From: Lampris incognitus
Taxonomy: Eukaryota > Chordata > Actinopteri > Lampriformes > Lampridae
Assembly: GCF_029633865.1 (NCBI RefSeq)
Contig: NC_079211.1
Span: forward strand, 64,984,962 to 65,048,961
Length of the DNA: 64,000 nt
Direction: 5' to 3'
Below, in pieces: positions 12,561 to 23,696 of this stretch; the first letter of the stretch is position 1; every line of letters begins with the position of its first letter. The notes beneath the pieces are model-generated. The model was not told the origin of the DNA, made no database searches, and saw nothing but the letters and a program-made list of their open reading frames with translations. Position numbers and translations under genes: made by a program.

Positions 12561-13535
12561 GTGACCACAAAGAAAGAGGGGGCTATTAGGTTATGTGTGG
12601 ATTTAAGGGAGCCCAATAAGACTATAGTGGTGGACAGCTACCCTCTCTCACACATGGAGGAAATGTTTTCAGAGCTCAGAGGGGGAACTGTTTTTTCCAC
12701 ACTGGACCTGCAGAGAGCATATCATCAGGTGCTGCTCCATGAGGACAGCAGAAATCTCGCAGCTTTCATCACACACGAGGGTCTCTTCAGGTTTAAACGT
12801 GTCCCATATGGACTGGCTTCAGGGCCTCGCTGTTTCCAGCGGATGATGACGACCATACTGAAAGACTTACCCGGATGCCAATGCTACTTGGCTGATGTGA
12901 TCATCAATGGGAAAACCAGGGGACAACATGATACCCATCTCCAATCAGTACTCCAGGCCATCAATGCATCAGGACTGAAACTGAACATGGCAAATTGCAT
13001 ATTCAGGCAGAAAGAGCTTGGCTTCCTGGGCCACAGAGTATCAGCCCAGGGGATACAGCCAGACCCCTGTCATGGGGAGGCAGTGTTGCAGGCACCTGCA
13101 CCCAAGGGTGCCTCTGGCCTCCGCTCCTTTCTGGGGCTCACTTCATGGTATGCAAAGTTCATTCCCAACTACTCCTCAGTGGTGGAGCCTATGCACAGCC
13201 TGTTGCGAGGAGATGCTGCATATGTCTGGACCGCAGGTGCACAGCAGAGCTTTGAAACAGTGAAACAGTTGATTGTACACAGTCCCGTGCTGACCTTGTT
13301 TTACCCTGAACTGCCCACCATCGTAACCACTGACGCTTCAGATTATGGGGTTGGGGCTGTGATGACTCAAATACACCCAGATAACTCTGAGAGAACATTG
13401 GCGTTCGCGTCACACATGCTTTCATCAGCAGAGCGGAAGTACTCCACGGTGGAGAAAGAAGCTTTAAGGTGTGTCTGGACTACAGAGAAATGGAGGACTT
13501 ACCTGTGGGGCAGACGCTTCACATTACGTACAGAC
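12561..13535 (+). pseudogene. Gypsy-B reverse transcriptase and start of RNase H
   Basis: An open frame with RT motifs in order: LCVDLREPNK, FSTLDLQRAYHQV, FKRVPYGLASGP and the catalytic box. The box reads YLADV (12885-12899) instead of YLDDV, so one of the two catalytic aspartates is lost. RNase H begins with TTDASDYGVGAV and continues through KYSTVEKEALRC to LRTD, where the Bel/Pao element enters. The open frame extends to 13616 but the last 27 codons are Bel/Pao LTR. RNase H resumes at 22099 after the insertion. Confidence 0.85.
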
Positions 13536-14097
13536 TTTAACTGCCATAAATATTATTTATGTCAGTATTTGATATATTTTGTTTTCTCACATTATTTATA
13601 TGATTTATTTTCGTGAATTTTGATTTTGTTTGTATTGGAGCTGCACGAGAACTGGGTGTGCAGTTTGTGTTGCACAGGGGACATATTTTGTTGTTGCACG
13701 TGATGTTTGCCATGTGGCACAGTTTTCCACTATGAAGTCGACAGGTGTAAGAGGTTTTGTACTCCTTAAAGTCGGGAGTTTTTATTTCTGTGTTCAATTC
13801 CTTCGAAGATTTTTTTTATTTATACTTAAGTGGACTCATTCCCTCGAGGTTGGTGCAGCCAGCGAGGTATGTTTATTTGGATTTTTGTTCGTCATCGTGC
13901 ATATTTATGTTTATGTTTTACAGCTTGTTCTATGTGATAGTAATATGTTGTTGTTCTGTGCATTTTGTATGTTTAAAGTTTGACGGTGGATTTAAGGACG
14001 AAAAGCGGTGGATTTAAGGACGAAAAGCGGTGTAGACAAATAAATCCATCCGTGGCAGAGAACTCGTGGTCTGGTTTAATTCCGGGAGGGAGTGACA
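13536..14097 (+). repeat. Bel/Pao 5' LTR
   Basis: It begins TTTAACTGCCATAAATATT and ends GGGAGTGACA. It contains a short tandem duplication (GGTGGATTTAAGGACGAAAAGC twice with small variation) near 13983-14030, shared with the 3' LTR. No TGG-type primer site is clear just after it. From 14098 to 15118, apart from a solo LTR, there is only AT-rich leader sequence. Confidence 0.85.
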
Positions 14098-14241
14098 GTC
14101 AAACTCGGACCTGCTTGAACGTTCCCCGAGCTGCTTGTGTCCAACAGCTCGTCAAGACGGGAATACAGATAAGGCACTGTTAAGCGTTAAGGACATACAA
14201 GTTTATCAGTTTTTTCATGAAAACGTCCAAAAGTCAGACCT

Positions 14242-14482
14242 TGTGGTGGACACGTATTGGGGACAGAATTCAACCCAGGAACTAAGGGTTAAGTCATGGT
14301 TGCCCTGGCAGGTTAACGCAGGGTTAAGTTATGGTTGTCCAGCCAGTTTTCTGATTATTCTTGCCGCCTCCGCTCAGTCGAGCTTTGGTTTTGTTGTCTC
14401 TCTGATTTACCGTGGATTAAAGAAAGTTGCCTACACGGCTAAAGTGTGAACCTACGGTCTTCTCCGTTCCTTCGGCTCTACA
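14242..14482 (+). mobile_element. Solo LTR of the Gypsy-C family
   Basis: A 241-bp sequence starting TGTGGTGGACACG and ending GGCTCTACA, clearly the same LTR as those of Gypsy-C but more diverged. It has its own 4-bp target duplication ACCT (14238-14241 and 14483-14486). A solo LTR arises when the two LTRs of a full element recombine. It lies in the Bel/Pao leader. Confidence 0.92.
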
Positions 14483-15118
14483 ACCTTAAAGTTTATGTCT
14501 GAAGGGTGACACAAGGATTGGAAAAACTACAAGAGACTGTGTGAAGCCGAATAACATTAACAATGTTTCATAAGATTTGAAGGGACATTGTTGTAATTGA
14601 TTTATTGGTATTTGGTCTATTGATCATTCATCATTTAACTGAAAGAAGAAAAGGAAAAAGTTTATTTATTTACGTGGGAAAATGTGTACATTTAAGTAAG
14701 CTGATGTTTTGAAGGAATGTTTGTATACATGGGTTTATATTTTTCTATGCAAGTTCATTTAAGTGTTGTCAGAAGGATCTTTGTCAGCTGTAAGTGATTG
14801 TAATAATTTCAAGCCTTTATAGTTGACCTTCCTATAAGGGTATTTTGGAAAGTGACCTAATTTAGTGTAGCCGATTCACTTGAGTATTTGGTGAAAATAT
14901 TTTTGTTAACTACACTGCTTATGCAAGACAAGTTAACTGACTACAAATAATTTCCAAATAATTTGAAATATCACAAACAAGTGAGAGGACTCAGTGTGGA
15001 GCAGCTGCCACAGAACAAGCTGCCGAGCCAGAGCAGACAGACGAGTCTAACATTGTACAACAAGCAGTACAGTTCAAAGAGCCTCGTAGAAGTGAAAGAG
15101 CCCGCACATTAACAGAAA

Positions 15119-15655
15119 ATGGAAAGGAATTGCAAAAAAGGAAAAACACAAGGGCTCCTGCTTCGCTTTGACAGCATTTATGAACGCTGGAAAGCTTTAA
15201 TTAAGGTGGCTAAAAAATCTGTGATAAAACAGGATCTCAGTAACATCCTACAAGAACACATCAACGATATTCAAAAGGAATTTTCTGAACTAAATAGTGT
15301 TTATGATGATTACCGAAGAATTTATAGCCCAGCTCATGACATGCGCCGCAAGCTGGACAATTGTACACCAATCACCAGAATTGTTGTAAAAAATACTCAG
15401 TCTCAAATTCAAGGAACAAAGGAAGAGCTGATTTGGCCTGATTCCAGCTCTGTGTTCGCATTTTCAAGTTCTAGTGTTTCACCTCCAGCCTCCAACTGTT
15501 CTAAGGCTAATTCCATTCGCTCTAATACATCGTCAGTCAAAAGACAAGAGGCTGCTGCCGAGTATGCATCTTCCAAAAGCTGTATTGCAGATTATGGCTG
15601 AGCAAGTGAGCCAACAAGAGAAACTGCAAAGACTTGAAGCTGAGAATAAGCAGAT
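15119..15655 (+). pseudogene. Bel/Pao Gag, N-terminal part
   Basis: An open frame from 15119 to 15601 encodes a helical, lysine-rich protein (FDSIYERWKALIKVAKKSV...). It continues after a frameshift as EQVSQQEKLQRLEAENKQIV to about 15655, where a solo LTR enters. This fits the coiled N-terminal Gag region of Bel/Pao elements. Coding resumes at 16404 with AEQESAALTRCLQAEKEK in the frame expected once the insertion and its duplication are removed. Confidence 0.65.
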
Positions 15656-15660
15656 AGTTG

Positions 15661-16399
15661 TTGTGGTTACACCGCCCCGAGCTGCCTCCCCGGCACGTTC
15701 AAGCCACTCCCCCAGCTCGGACGTGCCGGAAACATCCGAGCGCTCTCGCGCTCTGAAGAGACGAGCGCTGCGCTGCACCAGGTGTTTGCCATCTTCCATC
15801 AGGCACACCTGCGGTAATCAGGCAACCCTCTACAAGAAGCCTGCCAGAACGTTTCTCCGTGGTTCGACGTACTGAACCCTGCGGACTCTCCCTCCGCAAC
15901 TCCCACGGCTCCTCGCGTCTCCCTCGCTCCTCGCCCCCAGCGACCTTCACGTTTTCCCCCGGCCCTTTCCAGCGATCTCCTTCCGTGCCTCTCTACCTGG
16001 ACCCCTACTATTCGGACTTGACTTCCTGGATCTCAGACCCGGATCGGACCCTGACTCACCCTTTTCGGATCACGGACTGGACCTGTTTGCCAGGTGCACG
16101 CACATTATTCAACACCTCCTTGTCATTTACATACCGCACCACACATAAGCTAAAAACACTCACACATAGTCATATACGCAAACCGCTGGACACCACACAA
16201 AGTTTATTCACACATCCCACTAACAGAACGTTTTTGCACCATACATTCCTCCCACCTTAGATTCCCCTGTTATTATTTTGTGGCAGTTTGTTTATTTTAA
16301 CCTGCATTAAAATTGCCTTCGGGTTTCTTAGTGCTCTTTGTCTGTATGCCTTTGGGTTTTACTACACTGGTCTCTGGTCTTCATTCGTGAGTCGTAACA
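15661..16399 (+). mobile_element. Solo LTR of another Gypsy-type family
   Basis: About 738 bp, GC-rich at the start and AT-rich at the end, beginning (T)TGTGGTTACACC and ending GAGTCGTAACA. The flanking 4-bp duplication GTTG (15657-15660 and 16400-16403) interrupts a Bel/Pao Gag codon run. An ATTAAAA polyadenylation-like signal near 16306 is typical for an LTR. No internal element genes remain. Confidence 0.8.
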
Positions 16400-17348
16400 G
16401 TTGCAGAACAAGAATCAGCTGCATTAACTCGTTGTCTTCAAGCAGAAAAGGAAAAGACTGAACGTAGGATAGAAAAGGAGAGACAAGAGGCTGCTCTCTC
16501 AAAGAAACCGCAAGAAGATAATGCTGCAAGACAAAGGTCTGTGGAAGATTTGAAAAGAGAGCTTGAGCGTTTGGAGGAGATGGAAAAAGCTGAACGCAGC
16601 CAGAGCAAGGCTTCAAGTCTATGATGAAAATGAGTTCTATCCAGACCAAAAACATAAACCACAGAACTCTGAACTTCCTACAATTGCACAAGCAAGTAAA
16701 TAGGTGAACGCTGCATATCGGCACACACAACCGCCAAAAAATGTGGCTCCAAGAAATGTGCTTCAAGATGTCACAGGAGAGCTTGTGAAGGTTTTGGCTG
16801 AGGCTATATCAGGAAACAGACTACCCATACCAGAGCCTACAATCTTTTGTGGGGATCCACTCAAGTTTAATCACTGGAAGTCATCCTTTCAGACACTAAT
16901 TGAGAGGAAAAATATTCCAACGACAGAGAAAATCTTCTTCCTTCAGAAATATGTTGGAGGAGCAGCTAAAGAGGCCTTAGAAGGTCATTTTCTGAATGAT
17001 TCAGAAGATTCATATAACGCAGCATGGGATCTGCTAAATGAACGATATGGTGAGCCTTTTGTGATGGCCAAAGCCTTCAGAGACAAATTACATGCCTGGC
17101 CAAAAATAGGCTCAAGGGAGAATGCTGATCTAAGAAAGTTTGTGGATTTTCTACGCAGTTGTGAGTCTGCCATGGCTCACAATGAGAGTCTAAATGTTCT
17201 CAGTGATGGCATTGAGAATCAGAAACTGACTGCCAAACTACCTGACTGGTTGAGTACCAGATGGAAACGAAAGGCCACGCTACCAACTGGAATACCGGAG
17301 GTTCCCAAACTTCATCTATTTTGTGACATTCCTAACAATGGAAGCTAG
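16400..17348 (+). pseudogene. Bel/Pao Gag, central domain
   Basis: A charged coiled segment (ERQEAALSKKPQED...) to about 16620 is followed, after stops, by an open stretch 16704-17348. This encodes the conserved Gag core of Bel/Pao elements (DUF1759-like): IPEPTIFCGDPLKFNHWKSS, the FLQKYVGGAAKEALEGHF segment and AWDLLNERYGEPF. It builds the particle shell. Stops and frameshifts between segments show that it is inactive. Confidence 0.8.
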
Positions 17349-17811
17349 TATTGTGTTTAATCCTATAACGTCCTACCATGCACTACGGCAAAGTGAACCT
17401 GACAAAGCCAAGGTTAAGAGTCAAAATGTAGTCATCTCCAAGAAACAAACTGTAGGTGCCAAGATCTTCACGACCAACACCAGTGAAAGGACCATAGTCA
17501 TATGTGCGTTTTGTAAGACGATAAGACACCCCTTGCACAAGTGTCGCAAATTCATTGAAAAGCCAGTTGCTGACTGAGTCAAGTTTATTCAGAGTGAGAA
17601 ACTGTGTTTCGGCTGTTTGAGTCCTGGCCATCATTCCAAGAGCTGTGGTAACCGGATGGTCTGTGACACCTGCTCAAAGCGTCACCCCACATGCCTATAT
17701 GAAAATCGCTCAAACCCAGAACAAGAACCAAAGAGAGAACAATCTAAGGAAATGAGTAACAGTAAGGAAAGAAAGCCAAAGTCAACACTACAACAGGATG
17801 TCACCAATTAA
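17323..17811 (+). pseudogene. Bel/Pao Gag zinc knuckles
   Basis: Two in-frame pieces separated by one TGA stop at about 17575. The first contains CAFCKTIRHPLHKC and the second CFGCLSPGHHSKSC with CDTCSKRHPTC after it. These Cys/His clusters are the nucleic-acid binding part of Gag. A frameshift near 17325 separates them from the Gag core. Confidence 0.75.
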
Positions 17812-17877
17812 ACCACATCCAACAGAGTTATACAAGACGGCAATCGTACCCAGACTTCGACAATAATACCTGTCTAT

Positions 17878-18273
17878 GTGTCAACTCAGAGTGATTCAAG
17901 CAAGGATGTACATGTCTATGCTCTACTAGATTCACAAAGCAACTCTTCATTCATTCTTGAGGAAGTGGCAGATGTTTTAGACACAAACAGAGAAGAAGTG
18001 AAGCTGAAACTGTCAACAATGTCATCAAAAGGGACGATTGTACCGTGCAAAAGACTCAAAGGCCTACAAATAAGAGGGCTATTCTCTTCTAAGAAGATCA
18101 GAGTGCCGACAGTTTACACTCGTGAATACATCCCTGCTAATCGGACACACATCCCAACTCCAGAGACTGCCAAGGCATGGCCTCATTTGGAGCATCTAGC
18201 AGAACACATTGCTCTGCAAATGGAATGTGAGATTGGTCTACTGATTGGGTATAATTGCCCACAAGCTCTAATG
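17878..18273 (+). pseudogene. Bel/Pao A17-type protease domain
   Basis: The frame encodes VYALLDSQSNSSFILEEVAD (the active-site Asp in LLDS, with the usual following Gly/Thr replaced), then LQIRGLFSSKKI and IGLLIGYNCPQALM, which is the characteristic end of the Pao protease region. A hAT MITE enters directly after this at 18274. Coding continues at 18487 with PREVVCGEETQPFAQKTDFGW. Confidence 0.8.
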
Positions 18274-18478
18274 CAGGGGTGTAAACTCTGGGCCTCGAGG
18301 GCTGCAGTGTCTGCAGGTATTTGTTGCAACCATGCACGACACCACCTGATTAAACTAGTTCCTTTCCCTCCTTGATCCAGGAGGTGAGCTAATTAGTGAA
18401 ATCAGGTGGTGTAGTGCACGGTTGCAACAAATACCTGCAGACACTGTGGCCCTCGAGGCCTGGAGTTTGACACCCCTG
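18274..18478. mobile_element. hAT-type MITE, palindromic
   Basis: This 205-bp element has long inverted ends, CAGGGGTGTAAACTC on the left and GAGTTTGACACCCCTG on the right, with most of the body also inverted. An exact 8-bp duplication CTCTAATG flanks it (18266-18273 and 18479-18486). The 8-bp target duplication and CAGGGGTG start fit a hAT MITE. It has no coding capacity. Confidence 0.93.
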
Positions 18479-18486
18479 CTCTAATG

Positions 18487-18909
18487 CCTCGAGAGGTTGT
18501 GTGTGGGGAGGAAACCCAACCCTTTGCCCAGAAAACCGATTTCGGTTGGAGCATAGTGAGTTATGGTGACCCATGTGGACATGAAGGTGATGCAATTGGA
18601 GTAAGTCATCGCATCATTGTAAGGCAAGTCACGCCTGGAACCAAACCACCAGTCAAGCTCAAAGGTGAAGTTCACTACGTCTGCAAGACTCGGATCAAAG
18701 AAATGTTCTCTCCAGATGAGATAATCAAGCTGCTGGAATCCTATTTCAGTGAAAGAGTTGGAGAAGAGACAACTATCTCTCAGGAAGATCTCCACTTCTT
18801 GGCCAAGCTGATAGAAGGGATTAAACACAAAGAAGATGGTCATTATGAAATGCCCTTACCTTTCAGACAAGACAGACCAAATCTAAGTCATGCGCTGTTC
18901 AGCGTCTAA
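18487..18909 (+). pseudogene. Bel/Pao linker between protease and RT
   Basis: An open stretch encoding the region that normally joins the Pao protease to RT: TDFGWSIVSYGDPC, then ICKTRIKEMFSPDEIIKLLE-like sequence (VCKTRIKEMFSPDEI), a SQEDLHFLAKL segment and a KEDGHYEMPLPF motif that usually precedes RT. It ends at a stop at 18907, and RT is read in a different frame from 18960. Confidence 0.75.
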
Positions 18910-18959
18910 AGGGCTTGGAACGCAAATTCAAGAGAGACCAGAAATACTATTAAGACTAT

Positions 18960-19994
18960 GTGAACTTCATGGAAGACATTATCGCCCATGGCGATGCAGA
19001 GAAGGTCCCAGATGAGGAACGTAACAATCAGCCAGTCTGGTACATTCCCCATCATGGGGTATACCAACCACAAAAGCCGGGGGAAATATTTGTTGTCTTC
19101 GATTGTTCAGCAAGGTTCCAAGACACATCATTAAATGACCACCTTCTCACTGGGCCAGAGCTTACAAACACCTTGGCAGGAGTTCTTTGTAGATTTCGCA
19201 AGGGCCCAGTTGCTGTTATGTGCGACGTGGAACGAGTGTTTCATCAGTTCCATGTAAGAGCTGAAGACCAAGATTACCTAAGGTTCTTATGGTGGGAGAA
19301 AGGTGATCTAGTGTCTCCGCCATCAATTTTTCGGATGAAAGTCCATCTGTTTGGGACAGCCTCCTCACCCGGCTGTGCCAATTTTGGACTTAAAAATCTA
19401 GCCACCGAAGGTCAGGATCAATTTAACCAAAACGCTGTTACATTCATCCAAAATAATTTTTATGTTGCGCGTGGACATGTGAGACAGTTGAGATGCGATC
19501 AAGGCACCAACTTTGTAGGCGCAAAGGGAGAGTTCATGAATCTAATGAAGTATTTGGATCACGAACAGCTGAAAGAACATGGATGTGAGTTCATAATGAA
19601 CACCCCATCATCAAGCCACATGGGAGGTGCATGGGAAAGACAAATAAGGACGATCAGAAGTGTTCTAACAGCAATCCTTGATCAGTCTGCTAAAAGACTT
19701 GACAGTGCCTCACTCAGAACCTTTCTGTATGAAGTGATGGCTTTTATAAATAGCAGGCCGCTGACTACAGAGCACTTGAATGAACCAACAAGCCTTGAAC
19801 CCCTCACTCCTAACCACATCCTCATGATGAAATCCAGCATACTATCGCCCCCTCCTGGTCAGTTTGTGAGTCAGGATCTATATCTACGCAAAAGATGGCG
19901 TCAGGTGAAGTTCTTGGCAAATGAATTCTGGACCAGGTGGAAGAAGGAATACCTCCTTAATCTTCAGCAAAGACAAATATGGCAAAAGGACTGA
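18960..19994 (+). pseudogene. Bel/Pao RT-integrase in-frame deletion fusion
   Basis: A 344-codon open frame. Residues 1-165 are RT (VWYIPHHGVYQPQKPG, VVFDCSARF, CDVERVFHQFHV, FGTASSPGCANFGLK, FIQNNFYV). The frame then jumps directly to integrase core (LRCDQGTNFVGA, SSSHMGGAWERQIR, FINSRPLTTE). The join near 19470 falls exactly where the catalytic YVDD would be. The RT active site, all of RNase H and the first part of integrase, including its first Asp, are therefore deleted, yet the frame stays open. It cannot have polymerase activity. The frame is lost near 19994, and C-terminal integrase sequence continues to about 20130. Confidence 0.85.
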
Positions 19995-20301
19995 GGACTG
20001 TTCTCCACGGAATCAATGGAGATTGGCAAGAATAACAGAGGTGTGTCCCAGCACTGATGGAAGAGTCAGAAAGGTGAAACTGGTAATGAGTGACTCAACA
20101 AGGGAAAACGCATCACTAAGCCAGTCTATCTTGATAGACCTGTACAAAAGACTGTTCTACTTCTTGAAGCAGAATAAGTGTCATGGTTGTTCTTTCCATA
20201 GATATTGAGTTCATTGTGTGAAACTGAACTTTGTGACCTGAAAGTGTGATGTGAAGGTGAAATTGTGAAGTGAAATCACTATAACTGTGATTTGGTGGGA
20301 G

Positions 20302-22093
20302 TTTAACGGCCATAAATATTATTTATGTCAGTATTTGATATATTTTGTTTTCTCACATTATTTATATGATTTATTTTCGTAAATTTTGATTTTGTTTGTA
20401 TTGGAGCTGCACGAGAACTGGGTGTGCAGTTTGTGTTGCACAGGTGACATATTTTGTTGTTGCACGTGATGTTTGCCATGTGACACAGTTTTCCTCTAAG
20501 AAGTCGACAGGTGTAAGAGGTTTTGTACTCCATTTAAAGTCGGGAGTTTTTATTTCTGTGTTCATTCCTTCGAAAATGTTATTTATTTATACTTAAGTGG
20601 ACTCATTAACAACTACAGAGGTATAAAGTTGATCAGCCACAGCATGAAGATTTGGGAAAGAGTAATAGAAGCTAGGTTAAGAGGAGAGGTGATGATCAGC
20701 GAGCAGCAGTATGGTTTCATGCCACGAAAGAGTACCACAGATGCGATGTTTGCTTTGAGAATGTTGATTGAGAAGTATAGAGAAGGCCAGAAAGAGTTGC
20801 ATTGTGTCTTTGTAGATTTAGAGAAAGCATACGACAGGGTGCCGAGAGAGGAGGTGTGGTGTTGTATGAGGAAGTCAGGAGTTGCAGAGAAGTATGTAGG
20901 AGTGGTGCAGGATACGTATGAGGGAAGTGTGACAATGGTGAGGTGTGCGGTTGGAATGACAGATGGGTTCAAGGTGGAGGTCAGATTACATCAAGGATCG
21001 GCTCTGAGCCCTTTCTTGTTTGCAATGGTGATGGACAGGTTGACGGACAAGATCAGGCAGGAGTCTCCATGGATGATGATGTTCGCGGATGACATTGTGA
21101 TCTGTAGTGAGAGTAGGGTGCAGGTGGAGGTATGCACTGGAGAGAAGAGGAATGAAAGTCAGTAGGAGCAAGACGGAATACCTATGCGTGAATGAGAGAG
21201 AGGACAGTGGAACGGTTAGGATGCAAGGAGTGGAGGTGACAAAGGCATTTGAGTTTAAATACTTGGGGTCAACTGTCCAAAGTAACGGAGAGTGCAGGCA
21301 GGGTGGAGTGGGTGGAGAAGAGTGTCAGGAGTGATTTGCGACAGAAGGGTACCAGCATGAGTTAAAGGGAAAGTTTACAAGATGGTTGTGAGACCAGCTA
21401 TGTTATATGGTTTGGAGACAGTGGCACTGACGAAAAGACAGGAGGCGGAGCTGGAGGTGGCAGAGTTGAAGATGCTAAGATTTTCACTGGGAGTAACGAA
21501 GAAGGACAGGATTAGGAATGATTATATTAGAGGGACCGCTCAGGTTGGACGGTTTGGAGACAAAGCAAGAGAGGCAAGATTGAGATGGCTTGGACATGTG
21601 TGGAGGAGAGATGCTGAGTATATTGGGAGAATGATGCTGAATATGGAGCTGCCAGGGGAGAGGAGAAGAGGAAGGCCAAAGAGGAGGTTTATGGATGTGG
21701 TGAGGGAAGACATGCAGGTGGCTGGTGTGACAGAGGAAGACGCAGAAGACAGGAAGAAATTGAAACGGATGATCCGCTGTGGCGACCCCTAACGGGAGCA
21801 GCCGAAAGTAGTAGTAGATACTTAAGTGCACTCATTCCCTCGAGGTTGGTGCAGCCAGCGAGGTATGTTTATTTGTATTTTTGTTCATCATCGTGCATAT
21901 TTATGTTTATGTTTTACAGCTTGTACTATGTGATAGTAATATGTTGTTGTTCTGTGCATTTTGTATGTTTAAAGTTTGACGGTGGATTTAAGGATGAAAA
22001 GCGGTGGATTTAAGAACGAAAAGCAGTGTAGACAAATAAACCCATCTGTGAATAAGAACTCATGGTCTGGTCTAATTCCTGGAGGGAGTGACA
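20302..22093 (+). repeat. Bel/Pao 3' LTR, interrupted by an RTE LINE
   Basis: The same sequence as 13536-14097 (starts TTTAACGGCCATAAAT, ends GGGAGTGACA) but split by 20608-21819. Without the insertion it is about 563 bp. A purine-rich GATTTGGTGGGAG lies immediately upstream and fits a polypurine tract. Many substitutions separate the two LTRs, so the insertion is old. Confidence 0.85.
20608..21819 (+). mobile_element. RTE-type LINE, 5'-truncated, in the Bel/Pao LTR
   Basis: It encodes the RT palm of an RTE-clade retrotransposon: HCVFVDLEKAYDRVPREEVW (20782-20862 area), RLHQGSALSPFLFAMVMD and the catalytic MMFADDIV box. Then come KTEYLCVNERED, FEFKYLGSTVQ, a DRIRNDYIRGTAQVGRF segment and the terminal KLKRMIRCGDP. 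The 3' end is the typical GGGAGCAGCCGAAAGTAGTAG tail. A 17-bp target duplication flanks it (20591-20607 and 21820-21836, one mismatch), the mark of target-primed insertion. The ORF is broken by frameshifts (near 21130, 21330), so the copy is inactive. Confidence 0.9.
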
Positions 22094-23250
22094 CAGACCA
22101 AAGCCCCTCACTACACTGCTCTCCTCTAAGGGGCTGGACAGAGCTGGTATGTGTATAGCTAGGTGGTCGGCTAGGTTGCTGTCGTTTAATTATGACATGC
22201 AGTACAGACTGCTGATCAAGGACAGGAGGATGAACTGGAGGTGGTGGCAGTCATCGGCAGCTTCTCAGCTGTGTCTGCAGGTGAATTCAAGGAGGCCTGT
22301 CAAGCATGCCCTGTTCAGTCCCAGCTGTGTGAGTTCATCGCCACAAGATGGCCACACTCAGGTCTGGATCCAACACTGACACCCTACTACAGACTGAGAG
22401 CAGAACTGTCCGTAGTGGATGGATGTGTCCTGCGGGGAGACCACCTTCTACTGGTGCCACAGCAACTGCAGCCACAACTGATACGACTGGCTCACGAGAC
22501 ACATCAGGGCATCGTCAGAACGAAACAACATCTCAGGGACCTCTACTGGTGGCCTGGGATGGATGCACAAGTCGAAGCCACAATCAAATCGTCAGCAGCA
22601 TGACAAGACAGCTGTTACACATACTATGCCTATGCAACCTGTTCCATTCCCCGATGCTGCATGGGAAAAAGTAGCAGTAGACATTGTAGGCCCTTTTGAG
22701 TCCACAGCCCCTGGTTGCCGTTTTGCTATTACCCTCATAGATTACTTTAGCAAGTAGCCAAGTTACTTCTGCATCAGTGATCCACTTCCTGTCTACAGTG
22801 TTCAGCAGGGAAGGAAACCCAAAAGAGTTAATCTCAGACAATGGTAGTCAACTGATTTCACAGGAAATTGAATCCTTTCTCAAGGACAGGAGAATTGCAC
22901 ACAAATGCTCTTCACTCTACTACCCCCATGCCAATGGGGAAACTGAGAGATTTAATCGATGTCTGAAGGATACTCTACTGACTGCGAAAATAGATGGAAA
23001 GGAGTGGCCAGCATCAACCTGAGACTTTCTCCAGGTCTACAGGGCAACCAGGCACGCCACCACTCAATGCTCCCCTGCAGAGCTGTTGCACGGATGTCAG
23101 ATGCACACCAAACTCCATGTGACAGGCCTCCACAAACCACAGCCTGTCACATCCCTACAAGCACAAAACACAGCACAGTGAAAGAGAAGCAGAAGAAGAT
23201 GAAGGAGTATGCGTCACCACTAGTGATGGTTCCGGCCTATTTATCAACCC
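22094..23250 (+). pseudogene. Gypsy-B RNase H end and integrase
   Basis: Gypsy-B resumes after the Bel/Pao insertion with the RNase H segment PLTTLLSSKGLDRAGM and ARWSARLLSFNYDMQY. A zinc-binding module follows (AHETHQGIVRTKQHLRDLYW, then the paired cysteines are altered). The DDE core is spread over three frames: VAVDIVGPFES, ISDNGSQLISQEIE and ANGETERFNRC, giving all three acidic residues. Frameshifts near 22600, 22760 and 23020 separate them. No LTR is seen after the coding remnant. Confidence 0.82.
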
Positions 23251-23696
23251 GGTGACACGGTTCACAGCATCCCCAAAATCCACGCACACACAAACAGGGC
23301 AGGTAGGTATAACAGCACTAACTTTATTCACAATATTTCATTTCATACATTTAACAATTCATAAAACACTACTTTAGAATGCTACTTCTGACAAATTTAT
23401 AACACAGCACTGTAAGGAAGCCCTTTTCGCACCCCTAGCTAAATAGCTCCTTGCTGCCTACTCGTCAGCCCTAATGAGCACCCCCACTGCCCGGACCCCA
23501 CACTCCAAGAACATACAGATATAAAGTCAAGTCAGGTGAAGGTTACGTTTGCTATTGCACCCCAAACATTAGCAAACCACGACATACACATGGAAACCAA
23601 CCGGGTCAACTAACTCCCCCTCTAACCAGGGAACACTCCACTCTAGTCACCTCCGACGCAGGGAGCACTCGCATAATCCCACAATAAACCCTAGTG
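23251..23696. other. Uncharacterised block, left half (continues at 28678)
   Basis: No gene. In reverse complement it has GAATAAAGTTAG and a CCGTGTCACC end. Together with 28678-29330 it could be one old LTR-like or unclassified repeat split by the hAT element, whose CACTAGGG duplication joins the two halves. I cannot identify the family. Confidence 0.4.

Larger units (their letters stand above)
13536..22093 (+). mobile_element. Bel/Pao LTR retrotransposon inserted in Gypsy-B
   Basis: Direct repeats of about 562 bp at 13536-14097 and 20302-22093 (the second interrupted by a LINE) bound Gag, A17-type protease, RT and integrase remnants typical of Bel/Pao. A 5-bp duplication CAGAC flanks the element (13531-13535 and 22094-22098) and falls within an RNase H codon run of Gypsy-B. 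The internal part carries two foreign solo LTRs and a hAT MITE, so the insertion is old. The LTR might instead start at the TG at 13542. The CAGAC duplication favours 13536. Confidence 0.85.
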
